From contig CAWJXW010000017.1 of the NCBI GenBank assembly GCA_963846925.1, positions 198,783 through 262,782 of the forward strand: 64,000 nucleotides of DNA, in the 5' to 3' direction. Within the stretch, counting starts at the first letter, position 1. Every line of letters begins with the position of its first letter. The position numbers and the translations under genes were made by a program. This stretch comes from JAQBQB01 sp963846925. Its GTDB lineage: Bacteria > Gemmatimonadota > Gemmatimonadetes > Gemmatimonadales > Gemmatimonadaceae. Of this stretch, positions 10,432-19,395 are shown piece by piece. The notes beneath the pieces are model-generated. The model did no database searches and had not been told where the DNA came from. It saw only the letters and a program-made list of their open reading frames with translations.

Positions 10432-11049
10432 TCAGCGTCGCGCCGGCGGCGGTTGCGCGAGCCGGCGACGGATGCGCTCGAGCTCCGCATTGGCCTTCGC
10501 CAGTTCGTCCTTCAGGCGCTTGATCTCGGCGTCGGACGACGTCGACGTACTCTCGGCCGCGGCACGCGGCGTTTCGATGCGCGCGTCGGACAATGCGCGA
10601 GCGATCGCCGCGGCGGCGTTCGCATCCTTCGCCTGCGCGATCGCGCTCGCCGCGAGACGGTTCAGCGCATCGAGCTGGCCGGCGACGCGGCGCAACGCCG
10701 TTGCCTCGAGGACATGCTCGCGTGGACGAGTGTCGGCGAGGTAGGAATCCAGCAGGCTCATCGAGCCGGAAATCGATTCGGCGCGATTCGAGGGGTCGAG
10801 CTCGAACAGGGCGCGCCAATACGATGCCTCGAGCGCCTCGTCGCTCGTGGGGTACCGCGTCGCGAAGCCGGCAAGCATGCTGTCCGCGACGTCGAATTCG
10901 CCGCGCGCGGCCGAGTGTTGGGCGCGCGAAAGAACGCCGGGCCACGCGCGAACCGGCGCGGGGCCGACCACCCTCGCCATGGGAGCACAGGCCATCATGA
11001 GTCCAACCGCCGCGGCGAACGTCGCCAGCCGACGCGTGAGTTGCGTCAC
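10432..11049 (-). CDS. predicted lipoprotein with coiled-coil C-terminus
   Basis: Not a family I can name. From the GTG at 11049, which overlaps the upstream kinase's stop, the 205-residue product has a lipoprotein-like signal (RRLATFAAAVGLMMACAP, lipid-anchored Cys at about residue 20). A helical, tetratricopeptide-like middle (AARGEFDVADSMLAGFATRYPT) follows, then an alanine-rich segment, and a C-terminal coiled coil (EIKRLKDELAKANAELERIR). This recalls YbgF/CpoB- or BamD-like envelope lipoproteins only in outline. Translationally coupled to the sensor kinase, so the two may work together in envelope sensing. It converges on recG with a 7-base gap. Confidence 0.6.
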   Translation of the reverse strand: MTQLTRRLATFAAAVGLMMACAPMARVVGPAPVRAWPGVLSRAQHSAARGEFDVADSMLAGFATRYPTSDEALEASYWRALFELDPSNRAESISGSMSLLDSYLADTRPREHVLEATALRRVAGQLDALNRLAASAIAQAKDANAAAAIARALSDARIETPRAAAESTSTSSDAEIKRLKDELAKANAELERIRRRLAQPPPARR

Positions 11050-12548
11050 AACGCGGCGGCGGCCGGCATGACCGGAGTCGCGCGCTGCGCCACGGAGCGC
11101 CGTGTCGCGCGGGCTGGCAGCCTGATCGTGAACGTCGTGCCGACTCCAACCGTGCTCTCGCACGAGATCCATCCTCCGTGCGCTTCGACGATCCCCTTGG
11201 CAATCGCAAGTCCCAAGCCGGTCCCGGCGGCGCGGGCGGCGCGCTGGTTGTCGGCCTGATAAAACTTCTCGAAGATGCGCGGCAATTGTTCCGGCGGAAT
11301 CCCGGCGCCCGTGTCCCTCACGCGCATGATCACCGACCCTTCGTCCGGTTCCAGCGTGAGCGAAACCGTGCCGCCGTGGGGAGTGAACTTGAACGCGTTG
11401 GAGAGCAGGTTGCCGACGACTTCGTTGATGCGATCGGCGTCCCAGTACACCTCGAGGGGCAGCCCGTCCTCACGCTCGACGCGGAAATCGATTTCGCGCT
11501 GCACGGCGAGCACGTGGAACGAGCGCTCGAGCTCCGTCAGCATGTCGTCGAGGTTCACGGTACGCGGTTCGAGCCGGCCGCCGCCCGCCTCGAAACGACT
11601 GACGTCGAGCAGCTGATTCACCAGCCGCGCCAGCGTGTTCGCCTGCGTCTCGAGCGTGCGAAGCACCTCCACGTGGCGCGGGTCCACCGGCCCGTAGATG
11701 CCCTCGTCGAGCAACTGCAGGTAGCCGATCATGACGTTGATCGGCGTCTTGAGCTCGTGCGACGCGACCGACACGAATTCCGCTTTGAGCTTGTCGAGCT
11801 CCGAGAGCTGCCGCGTCATCTCGGTGAAGCTCGCCGCGAGCTGGCCGAACTCGTCGGACTTGTCGGGCGGTGCCCCGAGGCGGTACGTGAGATCGCCGTC
11901 CGCCACGGCGCGCATTCCGGCGCGGAGGTCGAGAATCGGACCACTGATCGACCGCGTGAGCCAGAACGCGACCGCGCCGGCGACGACGATCGCGAGCAAC
12001 AGCGCGATCACCGAGCCGGACGCGATGAGGGTGATCCGCGCGCCTTCAGTATTGACGTCCTCCGACGTGCGGCTCAACAGCGCGCGCTCAGCCATCTTGA
12101 CGAGGGAGTCGACGCGGCTGAGCGAGGGCGTGAATGCCTTGGACGAGAGCGAGTCCGCGACGGTCGTATCCCCCCGGACCGCCGCATCGAACTCGGCGGG
12201 CGCCACGCGCGTCAGGCTGTCGACAGACGGCTCGATACCGCGAGCGAAGTCCGGCAACTGGTACTTGGCCAACGAATCGGTCAGTGCGCCAACGTGCTTC
12301 AGCTCTCGGTCCATGGCTTCGCGATTGGCGACTGTGCGATTGAAGAGCAACGACAACTCTTCGCGCCGAAGGTCGTTGAGTCCGTCGCGCAGGCGCCCGA
12401 TGAGTTGCGAGGCCGCGAAGTCGCGATCGCGCAGATTCTTGGCGTCGTCCCGGAGATTCTCGATGCCCCAGATGGCCCACACGAGGGGCCCGACGAGGAT
12501 GAGCGCGATGAGGACCAGACCCACGCCGAGTCTCGACCGGAGGGTCAT
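11046..12548 (-). CDS. membrane sensor histidine kinase (HAMP-HisKA-HATPase)
   Basis: Two-component sensor. The 500-residue product has TM1 at about 8-28, a helical periplasmic sensor of about 140 residues (four-helix-bundle style), TM2 at about 172-198, a HAMP domain (199-252), and the HisKA phosphoacceptor SHELKTPINVM with His at about 264. The HATPase_c domain has the N box (NEVVGNLLSNAFKF), G1 (DTGAGIP) and G2 (GTGLGLAIAKGIVEAHGG). No response regulator lies beside it, so it is an orphan in this window. The coupled downstream gene is the lipoprotein at 10432-11049. It is divergent from asnS across 170 bases. Confidence 0.9.
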   Translation of the reverse strand: MTLRSRLGVGLVLIALILVGPLVWAIWGIENLRDDAKNLRDRDFAASQLIGRLRDGLNDLRREELSLLFNRTVANREAMDRELKHVGALTDSLAKYQLPDFARGIEPSVDSLTRVAPAEFDAAVRGDTTVADSLSSKAFTPSLSRVDSLVKMAERALLSRTSEDVNTEGARITLIASGSVIALLLAIVVAGAVAFWLTRSISGPILDLRAGMRAVADGDLTYRLGAPPDKSDEFGQLAASFTEMTRQLSELDKLKAEFVSVASHELKTPINVMIGYLQLLDEGIYGPVDPRHVEVLRTLETQANTLARLVNQLLDVSRFEAGGGRLEPRTVNLDDMLTELERSFHVLAVQREIDFRVEREDGLPLEVYWDADRINEVVGNLLSNAFKFTPHGGTVSLTLEPDEGSVIMRVRDTGAGIPPEQLPRIFEKFYQADNQRAARAAGTGLGLAIAKGIVEAHGGWISCESTVGVGTTFTIRLPARATRRSVAQRATPVMPAAAAL

Positions 12549-12718
12549 TCGCGAGGCGTAGTGGCTGTGGTCAGAGCGCGCACGATTGAAAACACGCGCC
12601 GACCGCGGTTCGACCGCCAGGGGTACCCACGAACGAAAGGCACGTATAGCCTTAAGCCTCTCGCTCGGGACGACTCGGCTCGGCTCGGGCGTTCCCTCCG
12701 CCCGACTTCAGACCGACA

Positions 12719-14026
12719 ATGGCCGATTCCGCGCCGACCCCGCGCATCGCTGAGCTCAATCAATTCGTTGGCCAAACCGTGACGATTCGCGGTTGGATCA
12801 CCCACGTCCGATCGTCGGGGAAAGTGGCGTTCGCCGTGCTGCGCGACGGGACCGGCATCGTTCAAGCGGTGTTCGTCAAGACGCAATTGCCACCGGACGT
12901 TTGGGAGCGTTTCAAGGAACTTACACTCGAAACGTCCGTCCATGTGTCGGGTGCAGTGCGCGCCGAGCCGCGCGCGCCCGGCGGGTACGAACTCGGCGTG
13001 ACCGGTCTCACAATCGTCGGTCCGAGCCCGATCGACTATCCCGTGCAACCCAAGGAGCACGGGATCGATTTCCTCCTCGACAACCGGCACTTTTGGCTGC
13101 GCAGCAACCGTGTACGCGCGATCTTTTCGATCCGCAACGAGATCGAGCAAGCGATCCACGACTTTTTCTACGAGCGGGGATTCCTGCGAATCGACACGCC
13201 GATTCTCACCGCGGCGATCGGCGAGCGCAGCGGATTGTTCGAGACCAAGTACTTCGACGAGGGCACGGCGTACCTCGCGCAAACGGGCCAGTTGTACGGC
13301 GAAGCCGCGGCGGCGGCGTTTGGTCGCATCTACACCTTCGGCCCGACGTTCAGGGCCGAGAAATCGAAGACGCGTCGCCACCTGACCGAATTCTGGATGA
13401 TCGAGCCCGAAGTCGCGTGGAACGACTCGGCCGACAACATGCGTCTGCAAGAGGATTTCGTCTCGTTCGTCGTGCAACGGTGTTTGGAACGGCGCGCGGC
13501 CGAGCTGAAGGAACTCGAGCGAGACACCGCGCCGCTCGAGCGGGTGAAGCCGCCGTTCCATCGCGTGGACTACGGCGACGCGGTGAAGATCCTGCAAGGG
13601 AAGGGAAGCTCGATCGTGTGGGGCGACGACCTGGGGGCGGAGGACGAGGCGCTACTCGTGGCCGATTTCGACCGGCCCGTGTTCGTGATGAACTACCCCA
13701 AGGGCGCGAAGGCGTTCTACATGAAGGAGAATCCCGCCGATCCGCGCACCGTGCTGTGCAACGACTGTCTCGCGCCGGAAGGGTACGGCGAGATCATCGG
13801 CGGATCGCAACGCGAGGACGACCTCGAGAAGCTCCTCCATCGAATTCACGAGGAGGGACTGCCCGTCGACGCCTACGACTGGTACCTCGACCTGCGCCGC
13901 TACGGAACCTTCGTTCATTCAGGGTTCGGCCTCGGGCTCGAACGAACCGTGGCGTGGGTCTGCGGGCTGCAACACATCCGCGAGGTGATCGCCTTCCCGC
14001 GGATGATGAATCGCCTGAAGCCGTAG
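12719..14026 (+). CDS. asnS: asparaginyl-tRNA synthetase
   Basis: Class IIb aminoacyl-tRNA synthetase that charges tRNA-Asn. The 435-residue product has an N-terminal OB anticodon-binding domain (VTIRGWITHVRSSGKVAFAVLRDG). The catalytic core has motif 2 (GPTFRAEKSKTRRHLTEFWM) and motif 3 (GFGLGLERTVAWVCGL). The sequence MKENPADPRTVLCNDCLAPE and the length favour AsnRS over AspRS, which would carry an inserted GAD domain. The ATG at 12719 directly precedes the OB fold. The downstream minus-strand gene converges on its 3' end. Confidence 0.95.
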   Translation: MADSAPTPRIAELNQFVGQTVTIRGWITHVRSSGKVAFAVLRDGTGIVQAVFVKTQLPPDVWERFKELTLETSVHVSGAVRAEPRAPGGYELGVTGLTIVGPSPIDYPVQPKEHGIDFLLDNRHFWLRSNRVRAIFSIRNEIEQAIHDFFYERGFLRIDTPILTAAIGERSGLFETKYFDEGTAYLAQTGQLYGEAAAAAFGRIYTFGPTFRAEKSKTRRHLTEFWMIEPEVAWNDSADNMRLQEDFVSFVVQRCLERRAAELKELERDTAPLERVKPPFHRVDYGDAVKILQGKGSSIVWGDDLGAEDEALLVADFDRPVFVMNYPKGAKAFYMKENPADPRTVLCNDCLAPEGYGEIIGGSQREDDLEKLLHRIHEEGLPVDAYDWYLDLRRYGTFVHSGFGLGLERTVAWVCGLQHIREVIAFPRMMNRLKP

Positions 14027-14048
14027 GTCGCGGCTTTCGCGAAGCTGG

Positions 14049-15737
14049 TCACCGCGATCGCGGCGTCGCGCGTGAGGTCGAGGCGCAACGCCTCGACGTT
14101 GTGGGCGAAGTCGTGAACGTCGGTGGCGGTCAGCGTCTCCGTGCGCGACTCCCGCTCGGCGCGCACCTCGACCTTCGAGCCGATCGGCACGTTGCAGACG
14201 TGAAAGAACCCGCGGCCGTCGTCTTGTCAGCTTCGAGAGCGGCTTCGAGGCCGGCGGTCGCAACGAGCGACACTTCGATCTGCGCGCCGATCGCCGGAGA
14301 GCCGATCCGGAAGCAGCGCGCGCCCGACGATGACGCCCTGGCCCGCGGCCGAAGCGATGCCGGGAACACAGCTGCGCCGCGTACTCCTCGGCCGTCGGCG
14401 CCTCGAACGCCACCGACGTCGTCGAATCGCGCGACCGCGGTGAACGACACCTGCGTCCGGAGCACGATCTCCAACGGCGCAAGGATCGTATCGGCGACGG
14501 CCACGGCGTAGGGTCCGGGCACGAGATCGGTGATCGTGAAACGTCCCGCCGAATCGCTCACCGCGAAGTATTCGGTCCCCGCGAGCGTCACCAGTTGGCC
14601 GCCGGCGGGAATGCGATTGCGCGTCACGATGCCGGTCAGCGTGCCGAGCGGCGCGGTCCACGTTCGCCCATCCGTCCACCGCGCCCGCGCGACCTCGCCT
14701 CCGCTTTCGTGCATGTCGCCGGGCGATATCACGACGATGCTCGTGCGCGCCGACTCCGGCAGTCCGATCGGTCGAATGGACCAGCGGTCGATGATCGGCG
14801 TGCCGTCGGCCATCGTGTGAAACGAGACGCGGCCGCCAGGTTCGTATTTCTCGAACCGCCGGTCGATGCCGACGTAGCGAAACACGATCTCCACGAGCGA
14901 TCGCGTCGTCGAGTCGATCCACACCGCCCCCTCGACGTCGACGCGCCCGCGCTTGTGCGTCGCCGCGTCGAAAGCGAGCCCCACCTGGTGCGGCCGATCG
15001 CGATCCGGTTTCGCGAGCTGGAAGCAGTAGCCGCGCGGGAACGCGTCGTCGAGCATGACGTCGGCGTCGGGTCCGTTGAACACCGCCACGTTGGCGCTGT
15101 CGTCCACGAATCCACGCTCGATGAACTCCGCGGCGGGGTGCGTCGCGACAAAGGGACGCGTTCCGGAGCTCGAGTCGACGTGCACCGTCTGGCTCGCCGC
15201 CGTGAACCCGTCCTGCTGCATTTGACGATCGAAGTGCAGCCGCTTGATCACCGCGTGCTCCGTCTCGCGCGCCACCACCGCGGCGAGCAGCGCGGATCGG
15301 GCCTGATCCCACAACGCGAACGCGGCCGCGCGATCGTCGCGCCGAGGGCAGTTCGGCGAATCGGTGACCTGCACCGGATCGAGGAGCGTCGGGATCATCC
15401 GCATCGTGAGGTCGAACGTGACGACGCCGTCGGTCGGCGGGGGCACAACGACCGAGCGAGGACGAAAACCGATGCGCAGCAGTTGCAGTCGCCGGGCGCC
15501 CGCGGGGAGCTGCACCCGGAATTCCCCACGCTCGTTCGTGAGGTTGCGAACGATCGGCTTGCCCGCCGAATCGGAGAGAATCAGGACGACGGTCGAAATC
15601 GGCTGTCGTGACGCGCTGTCACGGACGGTGCCGCGCAATTCCTGCGCGCTTGCCGCGGGCGCCGACACGCCGGCCGCGATCCAACACGCCACGGCGACGG
15701 TCGCGCCTCGCCACATGGGTGGGAGTGAGAGGCGCAT
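14049..15737 (-). CDS. secreted protein with carboxypeptidase-regulatory-like domains, several frame breaks
   Basis: The product has a signal peptide from the ATG at 15737 (MWRGATVAVACWIAAGVSAPAASA). A CarboxypepD_reg-like Ig domain follows (ELRGTVRDSASRQPISTVVL), then a long middle region, then a second regulatory-like repeat (LGTLTGIVTRNRIPAGGQLV). It is clean until about 14470. After that the plausible protein hops between frames: STTSVAFEAPTAEEYAAQLC, then PGIASAAGQGVIVGRALL, then PAIGAQIEVSLVATAGLEA, then GFFHVCNVPIGSKVEVRAE. At least four one-base errors are needed, so the 3' end is uncertain; 14049 is a nearby stop in one frame. Function is unknown. Such proteins are surface-exposed and common near TonB-dependent systems, but none is adjacent. 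Confidence 0.6.
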
Positions 15738-15807
15738 CTCCTGATACACTCCGCTCCGGCCCGACAAAGGTCAAGCCGGCGCGGCTACACAAGTTGATCC
15801 ACCTCTC

Positions 15808-15857
15808 CGAGATCCGGCCTCTACGAGATCCCAACACCCTGCGAGATCCAGCCTCTA
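15808..15857. repeat. three imperfect copies of a 16-18 base CGAGATCC unit
   Basis: In the 164-base gap between two minus-strand genes, units beginning CGAGATCC start at 15808, 15824 and 15842. The first and third share CGAGATCC-n-GCCTCTA; the middle one differs in its second half. The array ends in AGATCTGCGTCGAG. No promoter or RNA fold is obvious. Confidence 0.5.
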
Positions 15858-15901
15858 GATCTGCGTCGAGTAGAGCTGCGCCTGCCGGCGATCGGGCCAT
15901 A

Positions 15902-16654
15902 CTACAACTCGTCACGCTTCACTTCATCCCAGATCGCGTCCAGCTCGCCGAGGGATGCTTTGCCGACGACGAGGCCGCGTTCGGCGGCTAGTCGTTCGAC
16001 GGCCTCGAAGCGCCGCGCGAATTTCACGTTGGCGGAGTCGAGCGCCAGCGCCGGGTGCACGTCGGCTTTGCGGCACAGGTTGACGACCGCGAACAGAAGG
16101 TCGCCAAGCTCGGCCTCGAGCCGCGCGCGGCTCGGCGCGTCGTCGCGCGCGGACGCGAGCTCGGCGCGGACCTCGCCGATCTCCTCGTCGACTTTCTCGA
16201 GCGGGCCCTCGACGCTCGGCCAATCGAACCCGACGCCGGCGGCCCGATCCTGAAGCCGAAAGGCCCGGTGCAGGGCAGGAAGGTCGGCTGGGAGACCGTC
16301 GACGATGCTCGCGCGCCGCGACGCCTTCATCTGCTCCCACGGTTGCTTCACGCCGTCGCCGTACAGATGCGGGTGCCGCGCCTTCATCTTCGTGATGAAG
16401 GTGTCGGCGACGTCGTGCATGTCGAAGGCACCGCGTTCTTCCGCAAGAACGGAGTGAAACAAGATTTGCAGCAGAAGGTCGCCGAGCTCCTCGCGAAGTT
16501 TGGCGTCGTCGCCGCCTCGAATGGCGTCGTCGACCTCGTAGGCTTCCTCGATCAGATAGGGGCGAAGCGACTCGTGCGTTTGCGCCGCGTCCCAGTCGCA
16601 ACGGGCGCGAAGGTCGCGCATCAAAGACAGCGTATCTTCAAGCGACGGTTTCAC
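15902..16654 (-). CDS. mazG: nucleoside triphosphate pyrophosphohydrolase MazG
   Basis: House-cleaning all-alpha NTP pyrophosphatase that hydrolyses NTPs to NMP and PPi. Two MazG domains are visible. The first has EEAYEVDDAIRGGDDAKLREELGDLL, here cited by its EExxE and ExxD metal ligands. The second has EEIGEVRAEL and EAELGDLLFAVVNLCRK. A full-length E. coli-type enzyme is about 260 residues, matching. Possible starts are GTG 16669, ATG 16660 and GTG 16654. I prefer 16654 because GGAGG then lies 8 bases upstream, whereas it would be only 2 bases from the ATG. It is divergent from alr, and their 5' ends overlap the alr promoter. Confidence 0.92.
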   Translation of the reverse strand: MKPSLEDTLSLMRDLRARCDWDAAQTHESLRPYLIEEAYEVDDAIRGGDDAKLREELGDLLLQILFHSVLAEERGAFDMHDVADTFITKMKARHPHLYGDGVKQPWEQMKASRRASIVDGLPADLPALHRAFRLQDRAAGVGFDWPSVEGPLEKVDEEIGEVRAELASARDDAPSRARLEAELGDLLFAVVNLCRKADVHPALALDSANVKFARRFEAVERLAAERGLVVGKASLGELDAIWDEVKRDEL

Positions 16655-16683
16655 TTGCATAGCCTCCACGGGTCCGGTATACT
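16655..16683 (+). promoter_or_regulatory. candidate sigma-70 promoter for alr
   Basis: TTGCAT at 16655-16660 (-35-like, first three bases match) and TATACT at 16678-16683 (-10, five of six match) are separated by 17 bases. They lie 24 bases upstream of the alr ATG. The -35 coincides with the mazG start region on the other strand, so the two genes' expression may interfere. Confidence 0.5.
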
Positions 16684-16707
16684 ACCCGCCCTCTGAACGA
16701 CCGGTCA

Positions 16708-17787
16708 ATGCACGCTTTGAACGCGCGCGCCTGGGTCGATGTCGACCTCGGCGCGTTGTTGCAAAACGGAACCGCATACGCGGCGCGCGCCGGCGTGCCG
16801 CTCCTGCCCATGGTGAAAGCGGACGCATACGGGCTCGGCGCGGTGCCGGTCGCGCGCGCGTTGGAGCGTCTGGATCCCTGGGGCTTTGGCGTCGCCACGG
16901 TGGACGAAGGTGAAGAGCTGCGTGCAGCCGGGGTGACCCGCCCGATCGTCGTGTTCACGCCGCTGCTCGTCGACGGTCTCGGCGCGGCCGAGCGGGCGCG
17001 ATTGACGCCGTCGCTCGGTGAACGCGAGACGATCCTGGCTTGGCGCGCGACCGGTCTGCCGTGGCAACTCGCCATCGACACCGGGATGAGTCGCGCGGGG
17101 ATTCAATGGAACGAGCTGGATTCGATCGTCGAGCTAGTCGCCACCTTTCCGCCGGAAGGTGCCTTCACCCATTTCCACTCGGCCGATCTCACGGACGAAT
17201 CTCGCGCGACGCAGGAGGATCGATTCGAGCGCGCGATCGCGACGCTGCCTGTGCGACCGGCGATGCTGCACGCGGAAAACAGCTCGGCGGTCGAGCGGCG
17301 AGGGAAGTCCCCGTGGACGGTCGCGCGACCGGGGATCTTTCTCTATGGTGTGAGCATCGGCGCCGCGAGCGGCCTCTCTCCTCGCGCGGTGGCGTCCGTT
17401 CGGGCGCGCGTGGTGGACCTGCGCTCCATCGAGGACGGCGAGACGGTGAGCTACGGCGCCACCTATCGCGCGGTCGGCCGGCGCCAGATCGCGACACTGG
17501 GAATCGGTTACGCGGACGGATATCGGCGCGTGCTCGGGAATCGGGCCGTCGCGCTGATCGGCGGGCGGCGTGCGCCGGTGGTCGGCGTCGTGACGATGGA
17601 CATGACGATGCTCGACGTGACCGACGTTCCGTGCACCGTCGGCGACGTTGCGACATTGATCGGAAGGGACGGTGCTGACGAGATCACCGTCTCCCAGCTC
17701 GCGGCGTTCGGCGGGCTGAGTCCGTACGAGGTGCTCACCGGACTCCGCGGACGATTGCCGCGGCGCTATCTGAACGAGTCCGCATGA
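16708..17787 (+). CDS. alr: alanine racemase
   Basis: PLP enzyme that interconverts L- and D-alanine for peptidoglycan. The 359-residue product has the PLP lysine motif MVKADAYGLGA at about residues 35-45, the TIM-barrel segments DTGMSRAGI and FTHFHSAD, and AENSSAVE. The C-terminal beta domain has SYGATYRA with the catalytic tyrosine and IGYADGYRR. It begins a cell-wall/nucleoside run and overlaps deoB by four bases. Cell-wall function fits the division genes upstream, though these are about 12 kb away. Confidence 0.96.
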   Translation: MHALNARAWVDVDLGALLQNGTAYAARAGVPLLPMVKADAYGLGAVPVARALERLDPWGFGVATVDEGEELRAAGVTRPIVVFTPLLVDGLGAAERARLTPSLGERETILAWRATGLPWQLAIDTGMSRAGIQWNELDSIVELVATFPPEGAFTHFHSADLTDESRATQEDRFERAIATLPVRPAMLHAENSSAVERRGKSPWTVARPGIFLYGVSIGAASGLSPRAVASVRARVVDLRSIEDGETVSYGATYRAVGRRQIATLGIGYADGYRRVLGNRAVALIGGRRAPVVGVVTMDMTMLDVTDVPCTVGDVATLIGRDGADEITVSQLAAFGGLSPYEVLTGLRGRLPRRYLNESA

Positions 17788-18950
17788 CTCGCCGTGCCGC
17801 GATCATCATCCTCGACGGCGTCGGGATCGGCGAGGCTCCGGACGCCGATGCCTATGGCGATCGCGGGAGCGACACGCTCGGCAACCTCTCGCGCGCGGTG
17901 GGCGGGTTTTCGCTGCCCCATCTCGAAAAGGCCGGTCTCGGAAGGATCGCGCCGCTTGCCGGAATGCGGGCGCACGGCGACTCGAGCGGCGCTTGGGGGA
18001 AAATGGTTCCTCAATCCGCCGGCAAGGACAGCACGGCGGGTCACTGGGAGATCGCCGGCGTTCATCTCGAGCGGCCATTCCCGACGTATCCAAATGGATT
18101 CCCGAGGGAAATCGTCTCAACGTTCGAGAGGAAGGTCGGACGGCGGACGATCGGCAACATCGCGGCGAGCGGAACGGCGGTGATCGACCGCTACGGACCG
18201 GAGCATCAGAAGAGCGGCGATCTGATACTGTATACGTCCGCCGACTCGGTCTTTCAGCTCGCGGCGCACGAGGACGTCGTGCCCCTGGACGAGCTGTACC
18301 GCGCCTGTACGGTGGCGCGAGAGATGCTCGTCGCGCCGAACGACGTGTCGCGAGTCATCGCTCGGCCGTTCGTCGGCACGCCGGGCTCCTACAACCGGAC
18401 CAAGAACCGTCGTGATTTCTCGATCGCTCCGCCCTCGGAGACGCTGCTCGACGCGCTGGCAGGCGCTGGGGTACCGCGATCGGGCGTTGGGAAGGTGGAT
18501 GACCTCTTTGCCGGGCGGGCCATCGAATCAAGGCACACCGCCTCGAACGCCGATGGGATCACGGCGATCTTGAAGTGGCTTTCTAACGGTGTGCAGGGGT
18601 TACTTTTAGCGAACTTGGTAGATTTCGATCAGGCTTTCGGGCACCGGAACGACGCTGCGGGGTTTTATGGGGCGCTGCGCGAATTCGACGCGGCGCTCCC
18701 AGACTTGCTAGCCTCGCTTCAAGGGGACGATCTGCTCTTCATCACCGCCGACCACGGAAACGATCCGACGACGCCGTCGACCGACCACGCACGTGAATGC
18801 GTGCCGCTGTTGGTCCTCGGACCTCGAGTTCGGCCGGGTAGCGTCGGCACGCGCTCCACGTTCTCGGACCTGGGCGCGACGGTTGCCGAGTGGTTCGGGA
18901 TCGGGTTCCGAGGCCGCGGGACGTCGTTTCTCACGGCAATCGTCCGCTGA
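17784..18950 (+). CDS. deoB: phosphopentomutase
   Basis: Alkaline-phosphatase-superfamily metalloenzyme that interconverts (deoxy)ribose 1- and 5-phosphate in nucleoside salvage. The 388-residue product shows the N-terminal metal site ILDGVGIGEAPDADAYGDRGSDTLGN (given here by its D-G-V-G and GSDT motifs), the catalytic-threonine loop GKDSTAGHWEIAG, the cap domain, and the second metal cluster ITADHGNDPTTPSTDHAREC. It overlaps alr and is followed 1 base later by cytidine deaminase, which feeds the same salvage pathway. Confidence 0.96.
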   Translation: MTRRAAIIILDGVGIGEAPDADAYGDRGSDTLGNLSRAVGGFSLPHLEKAGLGRIAPLAGMRAHGDSSGAWGKMVPQSAGKDSTAGHWEIAGVHLERPFPTYPNGFPREIVSTFERKVGRRTIGNIAASGTAVIDRYGPEHQKSGDLILYTSADSVFQLAAHEDVVPLDELYRACTVAREMLVAPNDVSRVIARPFVGTPGSYNRTKNRRDFSIAPPSETLLDALAGAGVPRSGVGKVDDLFAGRAIESRHTASNADGITAILKWLSNGVQGLLLANLVDFDQAFGHRNDAAGFYGALREFDAALPDLLASLQGDDLLFITADHGNDPTTPSTDHARECVPLLVLGPRVRPGSVGTRSTFSDLGATVAEWFGIGFRGRGTSFLTAIVR

Positions 18951-18951
18951 C

Positions 18952-19395
18952 ATGGCGGTCGAGCAACGGCCGGGCGTGGAGCCCACCGGCGACGAGCGTA
19001 CCCTGACCATGCTGCGCGAGCGTGCTTTCGCGGCCATGGAGCGCGCCTACGCGCCCTATTCGGGCTTTCGGGTCGGGGCGGCGCTGCTGTCTTCGGACGG
19101 AAGCGTCGCGGAAGGGTGCAACGTCGAAAACGCGTCGTACCCGGCGGGTATCTGCGCGGAACGCAGCGCGGTCGCCGCGGCGGTGGCACGCGGCAACCAG
19201 CGGTTCGAGGCAGTCCTCATAGCGACAGAAGCCGAAGAGCCGACCCCGCCGTGCGGCATGTGCCGCCAGGTGTTGGAGGAGTTCTCTCCGCACCTGCTCG
19301 TCGTGTCCACGACCCGCGAAGGCCGCGAGGCCCGCTGGACGCTCGACGAGCTTCTCCCAAGAGCTTTCACCACGAATTCACTTCACCGGCGATGA
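18952..19395 (+). CDS. cdd: cytidine deaminase
   Basis: Zinc enzyme that converts cytidine and deoxycytidine to (deoxy)uridine. The 147-residue homotetrameric-type protein has AYAPYSGFRVGAALL near the N-terminus, CNVENASYPAGICAERSA with the first zinc Cys and catalytic Glu, and PPCGMCRQVLEEF with the two other zinc Cys. The ATG at 18952 gives a 20-residue lead before the fold. It pairs with deoB as a pyrimidine salvage unit, and its stop overlaps the next start. Confidence 0.95.
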   Translation: MAVEQRPGVEPTGDERTLTMLRERAFAAMERAYAPYSGFRVGAALLSSDGSVAEGCNVENASYPAGICAERSAVAAAVARGNQRFEAVLIATEAEEPTPPCGMCRQVLEEFSPHLLVVSTTREGREARWTLDELLPRAFTTNSLHRR

